Assembly (NCBI RefSeq): GCF_024296665.1
Contig: NZ_CP100762.1
Span: forward strand, 3,534,001 to 3,598,000
Direction: 5' to 3'
Length of the DNA stretch: 64,000 nt
Source of the DNA: Salinilacihabitans rarus
Lineage (GTDB): Archaea > Halobacteriota > Halobacteria > Halobacteriales > Natrialbaceae
Shown here: piece by piece, positions 49,004 through 57,993 of the stretch
Position numbering within the stretch: the stretch's first letter is position 1
How the letters are laid out: each line of letters begins with the position of its first letter
The notes under the pieces: model-generated
What the model saw: only the letters and a program-made list of their open reading frames with translations
What the model was told of the DNA's origin: nothing
Databases searched by the model: none
Position numbers and translations under genes: made by a program

Positions 49004-50086
49004 TCAGCCTTCCATCCCGCCGAACGAGAGGCCGCTCTCGATGTACCGCTGGGCGAAGAGGTAGATGAAGACGATCGGCGAGGCGTACAGCAGCGCGAAC
49101 GCCGAGAACCGCCCCCACGGCACCGAGTAGGTGTCGATGAGCATGAACAGCCCGACCGGGAGCGTGTAGTTTTCCGGCTGCAGGACGGTCTGGGCGACGA
49201 TGAACTCCATCCACGGGGTGAGAAAGATGAAGATGAAGATCGTCGCCAGGCCGGGTTTCGCCAGCGGGAGGACGACCTCCCAGGCGACCCGGAACGGCGA
49301 GGCGCCGTCCATGATCGCCGCCTCCTCGTAGGAGACGGGGATCGAGTCCATGTAGGTCTTGAGCAGCCAGGTGTTGAACGGCACCGCCAGCGCGGCGTAG
49401 TAGATCGACATCGCGAGGCGGCTGTTCGCCGCGCCGACGCCGACGAAGATCGTATAGAGCGCGATGAGCGCGGCGATGCCGAGGCCGCCGCCGATCTGCG
49501 TGAACAGGACGTAGCCGTAGAGGATCTTCATCCGGCCGACGAACTGCCGCCGGGAGAAGGCGTACGCCCCCGGAACGATCAGCGCCAGCGCGATGAGCAC
49601 GGTCGGGATCGCGATCGCGAGGCTGTTTTTGAGGTAGCGCCAGAAGTCCGAGGTCTCCTCGACGCCGTAGGCGCTCGCTTCGAGGAAGACGACCCGCGGG
49701 GTCGTGACGTAGAACGTGACGTCCGTCAGCGGGATCGAGATGGCGACCGTCACCGACGGGATGGCGATGTCGCCGATCACCCAGAGGAACGCCTCCGGGC
49801 TGATCTCTCCCGGCAACAGGCCGGCGCTCTCGGTCGAGTACAGGGTCCCGCCCTCGCCCTGGAGGGCGAGGCCGAGGATCCACACGACCGGGAACAGCAA
49901 CGCCACGACGAACGCCAGCGTCGCGACCGTCGAGAGGGCGGTCTTGGCCACGTCGAGCGGGTCGACGGTTCCCTCGCGGATCCCCTCGACCGTGTACGCG
50001 ACCTCGTCGCGGAGGTCCGCGGGCTTGTTCAGCGCGCTCTCGACGTCGGTCCGAATCTTGCGGGCGATCCAGCCGAGGAGCGTCAT
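49004..50086 (-). CDS. malG: Sugar ABC transporter permease, MalG-like
   Basis: A 360-residue membrane protein. After a polar N-terminal segment of about 55 residues it has six to eight helices and the permease EAA loop EEAAIMDGASPFRVAWEVVLPLAKPGLA, which contacts the ATPase. Its closest visible likeness is to the MalG group. The N-terminal charge-rich extension is longer than in bacterial homologues. It overlaps the MalF-like gene by 4 bases (ATGA) and comes last in the malE-malF-malG order on the minus strand. Confidence 0.88.
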   Translation of the reverse strand: MTLLGWIARKIRTDVESALNKPADLRDEVAYTVEGIREGTVDPLDVAKTALSTVATLAFVVALLFPVVWILGLALQGEGGTLYSTESAGLLPGEISPEAFLWVIGDIAIPSVTVAISIPLTDVTFYVTTPRVVFLEASAYGVEETSDFWRYLKNSLAIAIPTVLIALALIVPGAYAFSRRQFVGRMKILYGYVLFTQIGGGLGIAALIALYTIFVGVGAANSRLAMSIYYAALAVPFNTWLLKTYMDSIPVSYEEAAIMDGASPFRVAWEVVLPLAKPGLATIFIFIFLTPWMEFIVAQTVLQPENYTLPVGLFMLIDTYSVPWGRFSAFALLYASPIVFIYLFAQRYIESGLSFGGMEG

Positions 50087-51132
50087 TCTCCGTCCACCCC
50101 CTCGGCGAGTCGCCCTTTCTTGACGGCTACGATCATGAACATCGCGACGAAGGCGACGGCGGTGAGCATGATCGCCGCGCCGGCGCCGTACTTGTCGAAC
50201 GCGAACGCTTCGCGGTACCCGTACAGGATGAGGAGTTCGTTCTGTCTGGACGGACCGCCCCGGTTGAACACGTACGGGATGAGGAACTGCTGGAACGACG
50301 CGGCGGCCGTGAGGATCGACGCGAACAGGACCGGCCGTTTGATCGATGGGACGGTCACGTGCCAGAACCGGTGGAGGTAGCCGGCGCCGTCGACCTTAGC
50401 GGCGTCGACGAGTTCGTCGGGGACGGCCTGTAGCGCGCTCACCGTGATGAGCACCATAAACGGGTACGCGAGCCACATCTCGGTGACGTTGTAGGTGAGA
50501 AACGCGATCCACCGGTCCTGGAGCCACGCCTGCTGGCCGAACCCGAGCGACATGAAAAACTGGTTTGCGAGCCCGAAACGGGCGGAACTGAACACGCCGC
50601 GCCAGACCGTGATCGTGAAGATGGTCGGCAGCCCCATCGGGACGATGATGACCGCGCGCATGTAGCGCTTGCCGCGGACGCGGTCGCTCGTGAGCACCAT
50701 CGCGATGAAGACCCCGAACGCGACCTTCAGCGCCACGCTCGTGGCGACGAACAGCATCGTGATGCCGATCGAGTTCCAGAACAGCGGGCTCGCGGCCTCG
50801 ACGCCGACGAAGGGGAACTCGGAGGTGACCGACGCGGAGACGGACAGCAGGTCGGCGTAGTTCTCGAGGCCGACGAACGTCTCGTCGCCGCGGAGGCCGA
50901 AGAAGCCGGTGAGCCCGCCGGGGCCGTCCGCGAAGACGGTCGCGGGTTCGGCGTCGGTCAGCGAGAGGTAGGCCGTGTAGAGAAGCGGGAAGAACATGAA
51001 CGCCGCGAACGCGAACAGCCCCGGCAACACGAGCAGCAACGACCCGTTCTCGTCGATCCAGCGGCGCACGCCGTATGGAACGGCCTCTTCGTACCGCTGG
51101 CGGGTCTGTCGTCCAACTGAAGAAAGGCTCAT
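50083..51132 (-). CDS. malF: Sugar ABC transporter permease, MalF-like
   Basis: A 349-residue permease with six or seven helices and the EAA loop ELVDAAKVDGAGYLHRFWHVTVPSIKRP. It forms the other half of the membrane channel with the MalG-like protein. The large segment between helices 1 and 2 (about residues 58-120) carries acidic stretches and is external. It lies 9 bases after the binding-protein gene. The stop overlaps the start of malG. Confidence 0.88.
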   Translation of the reverse strand: MSLSSVGRQTRQRYEEAVPYGVRRWIDENGSLLLVLPGLFAFAAFMFFPLLYTAYLSLTDAEPATVFADGPGGLTGFFGLRGDETFVGLENYADLLSVSASVTSEFPFVGVEAASPLFWNSIGITMLFVATSVALKVAFGVFIAMVLTSDRVRGKRYMRAVIIVPMGLPTIFTITVWRGVFSSARFGLANQFFMSLGFGQQAWLQDRWIAFLTYNVTEMWLAYPFMVLITVSALQAVPDELVDAAKVDGAGYLHRFWHVTVPSIKRPVLFASILTAAASFQQFLIPYVFNRGGPSRQNELLILYGYREAFAFDKYGAGAAIMLTAVAFVAMFMIVAVKKGRLAEGVDGE

Positions 51133-51141
51133 CTGTACCCG

Positions 51142-52446
51142 TCAGTCCCAGGCGTCGAGGATCTGGCTCTCCGCGTCGCCCATCGCCTCCTCGACGGTCT
51201 TGTTGTCCTGCAGCACCTCCTCGAACTCCGTCTCGATCGGCTCCCAGACGTCCTGCATCCGCGGGTCGGTCGGCATCGGGATGCCCTGCTCGACCGCCCG
51301 AGTGAAGCCCTGGACCGACTCGGGGAGTTCGTCGGCCTCCTCGTCGTCCTCGACGAACGCCTCGTGGACCGGGATGTAGCCCTGCTCGGCGGCCATCTGG
51401 GCGGCGATCGAGGTGTTCGTCGCGTACCACTCGGCGAACGAGCGCGCCGCGGCGGCGCGATCCTCGTCGTCGTCCATCGCGGCGGCGAAGTAGAGCAACT
51501 GGATCCCGGTGTACGGGCTGGGTTCGTTACCGTCGACGGTCGGGAACGGCGCGACGCTCGCCTCGAAGTCCTCGACGTCGCCGAGGAACCACGGCCCGTT
51601 GATCGCGAACGGGGCGTTCCCGTCGACGAAGATGGCCGCCTGCGTCTCGTACTCCCAGTCCTGGGGCATGTAGGGGTAGAGTTCGTCGCGGACGAACTCG
51701 AGGCCCTCGATGGTCTCGTCGTTCGTGATGCCGAGTTCCCCGGTCTCGTCGTCGAAGTAGTAGCCGCCGAAGCAGTGGGCCCACGCGCTGTAGAAGTACG
51801 CGTCGAAGTTGTGCGAGAGCCCGTAGACCCCGTTTTCGGGGTCGTGGTACTCCTCCATGATCTCGCGCATCTCCTCGAACGTCTCCGGCGGTTCGTCGAC
51901 GTAGTCCTCGTTGTAGATCAACGCGACGGTCTCGGCGGCGTAGGGGAGACCGTACAGGCCGCCGTCGAACTGCGCGGCGTCGGCGGCCTCGCCGAAGAGG
52001 TCGAGGTCGACGCGGACCTCGTCGCTCTGGTCGCTGAGGAAGCCGTTCTGCTGGTAGTCGCCCACGAGGTCGTGCGCCCAGAGGAACAGCTCCGGCCCCT
52101 CGCCCGCGGGGATCGACGTCGTCGTCGCGTCGACGAACTCGGCGACGGCGTCCGCGCGGATCGTCGGCGCGTACTCGCTGTTGAACGAGTCGACGTTCCC
52201 GTCGAACAGCGCCGTCGCGCTCTCGGTGAGGTCGTGCCAGAGGGTCGCCTCCCCGTCGACGCCTTCTTCAGGTTCGAGCGCCTCGTACTCGTCGTCCCTG
52301 TCGTACTCGTCGGCGCCCCCGTCGCCGCCGTCGCCGCCGTCTTCGTCGCCCGATCCCGGATCCTCGGTGCTGATACAGCCCGCGAAGGCGCCGGCCGCGG
52401 ATGCCCCCGCCACGTACTTCACCAGCGTCCGTCTATCGAGTGCCAT
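51142..52446 (-). CDS. malE: Sugar ABC transporter substrate-binding lipoprotein, MalE-like
   Basis: A 434-residue extracellular solute-binding protein. The N-terminus has a Tat-type pair (DRRTLVKYVAG) and a lipobox ending at Cys24 (AFAGC), followed by an acidic Gly/Asp-rich linker. The binding domain shows EATLWHDLTESATALFD and GLPYAAETVALIYNEDYV, typical of maltose/maltodextrin-type receptors. It is first in the operon and controls the substrate that the permeases import. The substrate is inferred from the family and from the neighbouring amylases. The TATA-like CTAATAAATAG lies 30-40 bases before the ATG. Confidence 0.9.
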   Translation of the reverse strand: MALDRRTLVKYVAGASAAGAFAGCISTEDPGSGDEDGGDGGDGGADEYDRDDEYEALEPEEGVDGEATLWHDLTESATALFDGNVDSFNSEYAPTIRADAVAEFVDATTTSIPAGEGPELFLWAHDLVGDYQQNGFLSDQSDEVRVDLDLFGEAADAAQFDGGLYGLPYAAETVALIYNEDYVDEPPETFEEMREIMEEYHDPENGVYGLSHNFDAYFYSAWAHCFGGYYFDDETGELGITNDETIEGLEFVRDELYPYMPQDWEYETQAAIFVDGNAPFAINGPWFLGDVEDFEASVAPFPTVDGNEPSPYTGIQLLYFAAAMDDDEDRAAAARSFAEWYATNTSIAAQMAAEQGYIPVHEAFVEDDEEADELPESVQGFTRAVEQGIPMPTDPRMQDVWEPIETEFEEVLQDNKTVEEAMGDAESQILDAWD

Positions 52447-52475
52447 GGTGAATACCTGATGAATTATGACTTCAT

Positions 52476-52486
52476 CTATTTATTAG
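52476..52486 (-). promoter_or_regulatory. Probable TATA box of the malEFG operon
   Basis: The minus strand reads CTAATAAATAG 30-40 bases before the malE start at 52446. The whole divergent gap 52447-52605 is AT-rich compared with the window. Confidence 0.55.
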
Positions 52487-52574
52487 TTTGGGTACGATGA
52501 TGAAGGATCGGTTCGACACGGCTGGTAGAAGTTGTACGAAATAGTGCATCATAGATTCGCAGATCACGAAAAGA

Positions 52575-52584
52575 GTTATATGTG
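52575..52584 (+). promoter_or_regulatory. Probable TATA box of malK
   Basis: GTTATATGTG lies 22-31 bases before the ATG at 52606, so malK is probably leaderless. Confidence 0.6.
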
Positions 52585-52605
52585 TTATCCCCCCACGTGA
52601 CACAA

Positions 52606-53736
52606 ATGGCAAGTCTGCGAGTCGAGAACCTCCGTAAGGAGTACGACAGGGGGTCGATCGTCGCGGTCGACGACCTCGACCTGGAGGTCGACGACGGCCA
52701 GTTCGTCACCGTCGTCGGCCCCTCGGGGTGTGGCAAGACGACGACCCTGCGGATGATCGCGGGGCTCGAAAAGCCCACCGCGGGGTCGATCTACCTCGAC
52801 GGCGAGGAGGTCACCGACCGGAGCGCGCGGACGCGGGACATCGCGATGGTGTTCCAGAACTACGCGCTGTACCCGCACAAGACCGTCTTCCAGAACATGG
52901 CCTTCGGCCTGCGGATGAGCACCGACCTCTCGACGGACGAACGCCGCGAGAAAGTCGAGTGGGCCGCCGAGATGCTCGACATCGGCGAACTCCTCGAGAA
53001 GACGCCCGACGAACTCTCCGGCGGGCAGAAACAGCGGGTGGCGCTCGGGCGTGCGATCGTCCGCGAGCCCAAACTGTTCCTGTTCGACGAACCGCTCTCG
53101 AACCTCGACGCCAAACTCCGGACGACGATGCGCGCGGAGATCCAGCGCCTGCAGGACGAACTCGGCATCACGTCGGTGTACGTCACCCACGATCAGGAGG
53201 AGGCGATGACGATGGGCGACGAGATCGTCATCCTCAAAGACGGCGAACTCCAGCAGACCGGCGCGCCGAAGGACGTCTACGAGCGGCCGGCAAACCGGTT
53301 CGTCGGCGGCTTCATCGGCTCGCCGTCGATGAACTTCGTCGACGTCACCGTTCGGACGGCCGGCGGCGACCTCGTCCTCGCCAGCGAGGCGTTCCGGTAC
53401 GCGCCGTCGGCGTCGCTGGCCGCCGACCTCGACGTCGCGGACGGCGACTCGGTGACCTTCGGGATCCGGCCCGAGGACGTCCGCCCCGCGGGGCCCGGCG
53501 AGGACGGGATCGACGCCACCGTCGAGGTCGTCGAACCGATCGGCAGCGACAACTACCTCTACCTCGACGTCGGCGCCGCGGACGACTTCATCGCGCGCGT
53601 CGACGCCGACGTCGAACCGGCGGTCGGCGAGGTCCTCCCGATCGCCTTCGACGACGACAAGATTCGTCTGTTCGACGGCGAGACCGGCGAGTCGCTGCTG
53701 CATTCGAGCGAGGCCGTCCCGACGCCCGAGGCCTGA
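52606..53736 (+). CDS. malK: Sugar ABC transporter ATP-binding protein, MalK/UgpC-like
   Basis: A 376-residue ATPase with Walker A GPSGCGKTT, signature LSGGQKQRVALGRAI, Walker B LFLFDEPLSNLDAKLR and the H-loop THDQEEAMTMGD, followed by a C-terminal TOBE-like part (residues about 240-376). That part has FGIRPEDVRP and VEVVEPIGSDNYLYL and is the regulatory domain of the MalK group. It is divergent from the binding protein and permeases, and energises them. Such ATPases can serve several sugar importers at once. Confidence 0.93.
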   Translation: MASLRVENLRKEYDRGSIVAVDDLDLEVDDGQFVTVVGPSGCGKTTTLRMIAGLEKPTAGSIYLDGEEVTDRSARTRDIAMVFQNYALYPHKTVFQNMAFGLRMSTDLSTDERREKVEWAAEMLDIGELLEKTPDELSGGQKQRVALGRAIVREPKLFLFDEPLSNLDAKLRTTMRAEIQRLQDELGITSVYVTHDQEEAMTMGDEIVILKDGELQQTGAPKDVYERPANRFVGGFIGSPSMNFVDVTVRTAGGDLVLASEAFRYAPSASLAADLDVADGDSVTFGIRPEDVRPAGPGEDGIDATVEVVEPIGSDNYLYLDVGAADDFIARVDADVEPAVGEVLPIAFDDDKIRLFDGETGESLLHSSEAVPTPEA

Positions 53737-53764
53737 GTCCCGCCCCCGTCGTTCGCGACCGGCG

Positions 53765-55756
53765 TCAGTTCCCGACGGCGCCCGCGTCCACGCGCTCGGC
53801 GACCGGCGTCAGTTCGTCCGCCGCGTCGAGTTCGGCGACGGTCGCCAGCCGGAGCGCGTGGGGCCACCCCAGCGGCGTCGCGCTGTCGGGCGTGCCGTCG
53901 TCGAACACCTGCTCGGGGAGGTACCCCGACGCCAGACAGAGGCTCCCGCCGGGGAGCAACTCGGCGAGCAACTCGCGCGAGCGCCGGTAGTAGCCGTCGT
54001 CGTCCGCGAGCGCGGCGAACGCGGCGGCCGCGTTGGCCCCCCACGCGGTCGAGACCGTCCAGACCTTCTCGTCGTCCTGCGTGCGGGTCCGCCAGTCGTC
54101 GCCCTCGAAGCGGACCAGGCCGCGGACGGCGTCGGTCTCGCGCCACAGCCCCGCCAGCGTGGCGTCGACGTGCGAGCGCAGGCGGTCGAGGCGCTCGTCG
54201 TCGACCTCGCCGATCGCCCCGTAGGCGCGGTGGGCGTCGACGAGCGCGAACGTGCTCGAATCGAGGCGGTCGTCGAGGTCGCCGTCGCGTGCGCGGAGGG
54301 CGTAGACGCCGCGGTCGTCGACCCACAGGTCGTCGAGCGCCCGGTAGACCTCGCGGGCGCGCTCGGCCGCCCGGTCGCGGCGGTCGGCGTCGAAGGGAGC
54401 CGCGGCGACCGCGGCGTAGGCGTGGAGGTACGTCGCCGCGGTGTGGGTGAACCGGCCGGCCATGTTCTCCCAGGCGTTCTGGCAGGGCTCCGGGAGGCCG
54501 TCGTCGGCGAGCGTCGCGTCGAGGCCGTCGAGGCCGCGCTCGACGACCGGTTCGACGGCGTCGCGGCGCTCGTCGGCCGTCTCGGCGTACGCCGCGAGAA
54601 ACGAGAGGACGCTCGCGGTCTGGTCGGCCTGATAGTCGACGCCCTCGCCGCGGACGCGGTCGTTCGCCCAGCCGGGGGCCAGCGAGCCGTCGACCGGCCA
54701 GACGCGGTGGGGCCAGGTGCCGTCGTCGAGTTGCGTCGCCTCGTAGACCGCCGCGCTGGCGTCGTGGGTCGCCCCGAGGTCGAGGTCGAGGGTCGCCTCG
54801 CTCTCCAGCAGGAACCGGGCGATCTCGGCGTCGTCACGGAACCACGTGTAGCCGTACCCCCCCGAGTAGAGGTAGTGGGGGTCGAAGTCGGGGCCGGCGA
54901 TCCGGCTCCCCGACGGCGCGGAGAGCAGGTCGACGACGCGGAGGTCGGCGACGACGCTCTCGCGGTCGGCGGCCGGGCGCCCGGACGCGGCCTCGACGAG
55001 CGCGTCGGCGTCGGCGAAGCCGGCGGCGGTCTCGGCCACGTCCGCGACGGCCGCGGCGCCGGGCGACTCGCGGACGGACGTGAGAAGCGCCGCGCTCCCG
55101 TCCTCGACCGGGAGCCGCGTGACCACGTACCCGCCGAGGCGGCCGTCCTCGTACTGGCTCGCCTCCTCGCCGGTCGGGTGGTCCGTCGGCTCCTCGGCGA
55201 GCACGTCGGCGAGGCCCTCGGGGAGCTGGCCGGCGACCGCCTCGAAGCCGGTCGCGCTCGCGACGTAGTCGCGCTCGGTCCGGTGGTAGACCTCGACGAC
55301 GTCCTCGTCGTGGACGAGCTGGCCGACCCGGTCCTCGCGGCCGTCGGGGGCGAAAGCGAGGAACGCCACGAGCGCCTCGACCGGCCCCGACTCGACCGCG
55401 ACGTGGGTGACGTGCTCGCCGTCGACGGCGAGGTCGAGCCGGTCGAGGGCGAACGCGTCGGTCTCGTAGGTCGTCCGCACGAGCGTCGTGTCGTCGACGT
55501 ACCGCTGGTCGGTCGGTTCGAGGGCGTCGAGCCAGACGGTCTCGCCGTCGACGCACACGCCGAGCCGGGAGCGGTCGATGCCGTACAGCCCCGACAGCGG
55601 GTACGAGAAGTCCCGCAGCGCACCGTCACGGCCCACGTGAACGAGCCGGCGGTCGCTGCCCGCGAAGAGTCCCGCCGTCGTCCGCCGCTCGCCCGGGAAC
55701 GCGGTTCGCGCTCCCCTGTTGCGCTTGAAATCGTCCAGCGTCGCGCGCAAGGTCAT
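53765..55756 (-). CDS. GH15-like glucoamylase/trehalase-type glycoside hydrolase
   Basis: A 663-residue protein without a signal peptide. Residues 1-270 form an N-terminal beta domain (PLSGLYGIDRSRLGVCVDGETVWLD, by pattern), and residues about 300-650 form an (alpha/alpha)6 toroid of the GH15 type, with GGYGYTWFRDDAEIARFLLE, YQADQTASVLSFL, NAWENMAGRFTHTAATYLH and VSTAWGANAAAAFAAL. I cannot assign both catalytic Glu residues by eye. It would cut glucose from imported maltodextrins in the cytoplasm. The divergent neighbour is a GH13 enzyme. The ATG at 55756 follows a TATA-like run (55781-55791). Confidence 0.85.
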   Translation of the reverse strand: MTLRATLDDFKRNRGARTAFPGERRTTAGLFAGSDRRLVHVGRDGALRDFSYPLSGLYGIDRSRLGVCVDGETVWLDALEPTDQRYVDDTTLVRTTYETDAFALDRLDLAVDGEHVTHVAVESGPVEALVAFLAFAPDGREDRVGQLVHDEDVVEVYHRTERDYVASATGFEAVAGQLPEGLADVLAEEPTDHPTGEEASQYEDGRLGGYVVTRLPVEDGSAALLTSVRESPGAAAVADVAETAAGFADADALVEAASGRPAADRESVVADLRVVDLLSAPSGSRIAGPDFDPHYLYSGGYGYTWFRDDAEIARFLLESEATLDLDLGATHDASAAVYEATQLDDGTWPHRVWPVDGSLAPGWANDRVRGEGVDYQADQTASVLSFLAAYAETADERRDAVEPVVERGLDGLDATLADDGLPEPCQNAWENMAGRFTHTAATYLHAYAAVAAAPFDADRRDRAAERAREVYRALDDLWVDDRGVYALRARDGDLDDRLDSSTFALVDAHRAYGAIGEVDDERLDRLRSHVDATLAGLWRETDAVRGLVRFEGDDWRTRTQDDEKVWTVSTAWGANAAAAFAALADDDGYYRRSRELLAELLPGGSLCLASGYLPEQVFDDGTPDSATPLGWPHALRLATVAELDAADELTPVAERVDAGAVGN

Positions 55757-55780
55757 GCGGCTACCGACGGGCGGCGGGTA

Positions 55781-55791
55781 CAAAAGTATGT
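55781..55791 (-). promoter_or_regulatory. Probable TATA box of the GH15-like gene
   Basis: The minus strand reads ACATACTTTTG 25-35 bases before the ATG at 55756, in the AT-rich divergent gap. Confidence 0.5.
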
Positions 55792-55815
55792 TGTAATTGT
55801 AGTTCACATCCCAAA

Positions 55816-55826
55816 GCGATAAAGCG
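55816..55826 (+). promoter_or_regulatory. Probable TATA box of the GH13 gene
   Basis: GCGATAAAGCG lies 22-32 bases before the ATG at 55848. The promoter faces the opposite one for the GH15-like gene within 91 bases. Confidence 0.45.
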
Positions 55827-55847
55827 GTGCCGCCCCACCTGCCGCGT

Positions 55848-57950
55848 ATGGACCATCCAGGCCCGCCGCGGTTCTGCGCCGTCGGCGAGACGGTCGAACT
55901 CGCGCCGCGAGCGCCAGATACCGAGGCGACCTACGAGTGGACGGTACGCGACCGCCCCGACGGGAGCGACGTCTCGGCGCCGGAGGCACCCGTCTGGCAC
56001 CTCGAACCGGACGTCCCGGGCACCTACCGGCTCGAACTCCGGACGCCCGAGGACCGGTTCGAACAGCGCGTCCGCGCGTTCCCCGACCCGCGCGAGTCCG
56101 TGGCGTTCGAACGCGACCGCGACGCCCTCCCCGAGCACGACCCCGAGGAAGTCTCCGTGCTCGGCCCGTTCAACGAACACCTCGCGGGCCGCGACCGGCC
56201 GACCCTCGAGGACGGCACTTACGTCTACGAGGTCGACCTGCCGCCGGGGCGTCACCGTCACGCGTTCATCGTCGGCGAGGACTTCGAGAACGCCGTCTGG
56301 GACGAACTGGAGGTGCCCGGTCCCGGACGGCCGCGGGTCCGCCTCGACGGCGAGCGCGACGGCGACGAGGTCGTCGTGACCGCCGACGCGGTCCCGGGGA
56401 CCGACAGCGAGTCCGACGCCGACGACCTCGCGGTGGAGTTCCTCGTCGACGACCGCGACCCGCTCGCCGACGACGACCTCGTCGTCGAGGGACACGAGGC
56501 CCGCGTTCCGCTCGCGGCCCTCGACGACTCGGTTCGCGTCCACGCGGTCGCCGTCGGCGAGCGCCACGGCGTGGCCGACCGCCTCGCGGTCGCCCCCGAC
56601 GGGAGCGTCGACCGCGTCAACGACCCGCCTGAGTGGGCCCGCGACGCCGTCGTCTACGAGATTTTCGTTCGCTCGTTCACCGACGCCGGCACCTTCGAGG
56701 CGCTCGAACGCCGGGTGCCGTACCTCGAATCGCTGGGCGTCGACTGCGTCTGGCTGACGCCGATCCTCGAGAGTCCGACCGACCACGGCTACCACACGAC
56801 CGACTACTTCGAGACGGCCGCCGACCTCGGAACGCGTGCGGAGTTCGAGTCGTTCGTCGAGCGCTGCCACGAGGCGGGCGTCCGGGTCGTCTTCGACCTC
56901 GTGATCAACCACACCGGCCGCGAGCACGCCGCCTTCGACATGAGCGCGGCGCTCGTCGACGGCTACGAGGACTGGTACGTCTGGGAGCCCCTCTCGGAGT
57001 CCGGCGTCGACCCCGCGGCCCTCGCGGACGGCCGCGAGGACGGCGGCCCGCCGGCGCGGACCCGCGAGGACGGCCGGGTCGAGGTGGCACAGCACTACTT
57101 CAACTGGCGGGGCATCCCGAACGTCGACTACGACTCGCTGGCCGTCCGCGAGTTCTTCCTCTCGGTGATCGACGAGTGGGCCGACGTCGTCGACGGCTTC
57201 CGCTGTGACGTCGCGTGGGGAGTCCCTCACGGCTTCTGGAAGGAGGTCTCCGACCGCGTCACGTCCCGCGACCCGGAGTTCCTGCTGCTCGACGAGACCA
57301 TCCCCCGCGACCCCGACTACGCCGAGTCGGAGTTCGACGTCCACTACGACACCACCCTCTACGGCGCGCTCCGGGACGTCGGCAACGGCGAGCGCCCCGC
57401 CGCCGACCTGCTCGAGGCCGCGACCGCCCCCGAGCGCGAGGGGTTCCCCGACTGGTCGCTGCACATGCGCTACGTCGAGAACCACGACGAGTCGCGCTAC
57501 CTCGACGAGTGTGGCGCCGACGCCCAGCGGGCGGCCGTCGCCGCCGTGTTGACGCTGCCGGGCGTCCCGATGATCTACTACGGTCAGGAGCGGGGCGCGA
57601 CCGAGTACCGCGGGACGATGCCGTGGGAGGGCGACGCCGCGTCGACGGCGTTCCACCGCCGGCTGGTCGCCGCCCGCCGCGACTCGCGGGCGCTCTCGCG
57701 GGGTGATCTCGTCCCCGTGGCCCACGAGTCCGACGCCGAGGGGGCCGTCGCCTTCGCCCGCGAGGCCGACGGCGAGGCGGTCGTCGTCGCGCTGAACTTC
57801 GGGGCGGAACCGGCGCGCGTGCGCGTCGACCGCCCGCTCGCGGCGACCGACCTCGTCTCGGGCGACCCGCTCGACGCCGAGCGCGACGGGGACGCGACCG
57901 TCCTGTCGGTCGCCGACGTCGTCGTCGCGCGGGTCGACGACGGCCGCTGA
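55848..57950 (+). CDS. GH13 alpha-amylase family enzyme
   Basis: A 700-residue cytoplasmic enzyme, without a signal peptide. Two N-terminal beta domains (residues about 1-80 and 90-160, the second like a glycogen-binding CBM48: VSVLGPFNEHLAGRDRPTLEDGTYVYEVDLPPG by pattern) precede a TIM barrel with all GH13 regions: DLVINHT, DGFRCDVAW (nucleophile Asp454), LLLDET (acid Glu483) and VENHDES (Asp547). A C-terminal beta domain follows. It may be a neopullulanase-, cyclodextrinase- or branching-type amylase acting on imported oligosaccharides. Confidence 0.9.
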   Translation: MDHPGPPRFCAVGETVELAPRAPDTEATYEWTVRDRPDGSDVSAPEAPVWHLEPDVPGTYRLELRTPEDRFEQRVRAFPDPRESVAFERDRDALPEHDPEEVSVLGPFNEHLAGRDRPTLEDGTYVYEVDLPPGRHRHAFIVGEDFENAVWDELEVPGPGRPRVRLDGERDGDEVVVTADAVPGTDSESDADDLAVEFLVDDRDPLADDDLVVEGHEARVPLAALDDSVRVHAVAVGERHGVADRLAVAPDGSVDRVNDPPEWARDAVVYEIFVRSFTDAGTFEALERRVPYLESLGVDCVWLTPILESPTDHGYHTTDYFETAADLGTRAEFESFVERCHEAGVRVVFDLVINHTGREHAAFDMSAALVDGYEDWYVWEPLSESGVDPAALADGREDGGPPARTREDGRVEVAQHYFNWRGIPNVDYDSLAVREFFLSVIDEWADVVDGFRCDVAWGVPHGFWKEVSDRVTSRDPEFLLLDETIPRDPDYAESEFDVHYDTTLYGALRDVGNGERPAADLLEAATAPEREGFPDWSLHMRYVENHDESRYLDECGADAQRAAVAAVLTLPGVPMIYYGQERGATEYRGTMPWEGDAASTAFHRRLVAARRDSRALSRGDLVPVAHESDAEGAVAFAREADGEAVVVALNFGAEPARVRVDRPLAATDLVSGDPLDAERDGDATVLSVADVVVARVDDGR

Positions 57951-57993
57951 ACGGAGGGAAGCCTTCTTACCGGCCGGCGGGCCAACGAGTGGC

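Noticed and set aside
52447-55847. TrmB recognition motif (TACT...AGTA type) in the sugar-system gaps
   Set aside because: I found no convincing match to that pattern in either divergent gap, so no operator is annotated there.
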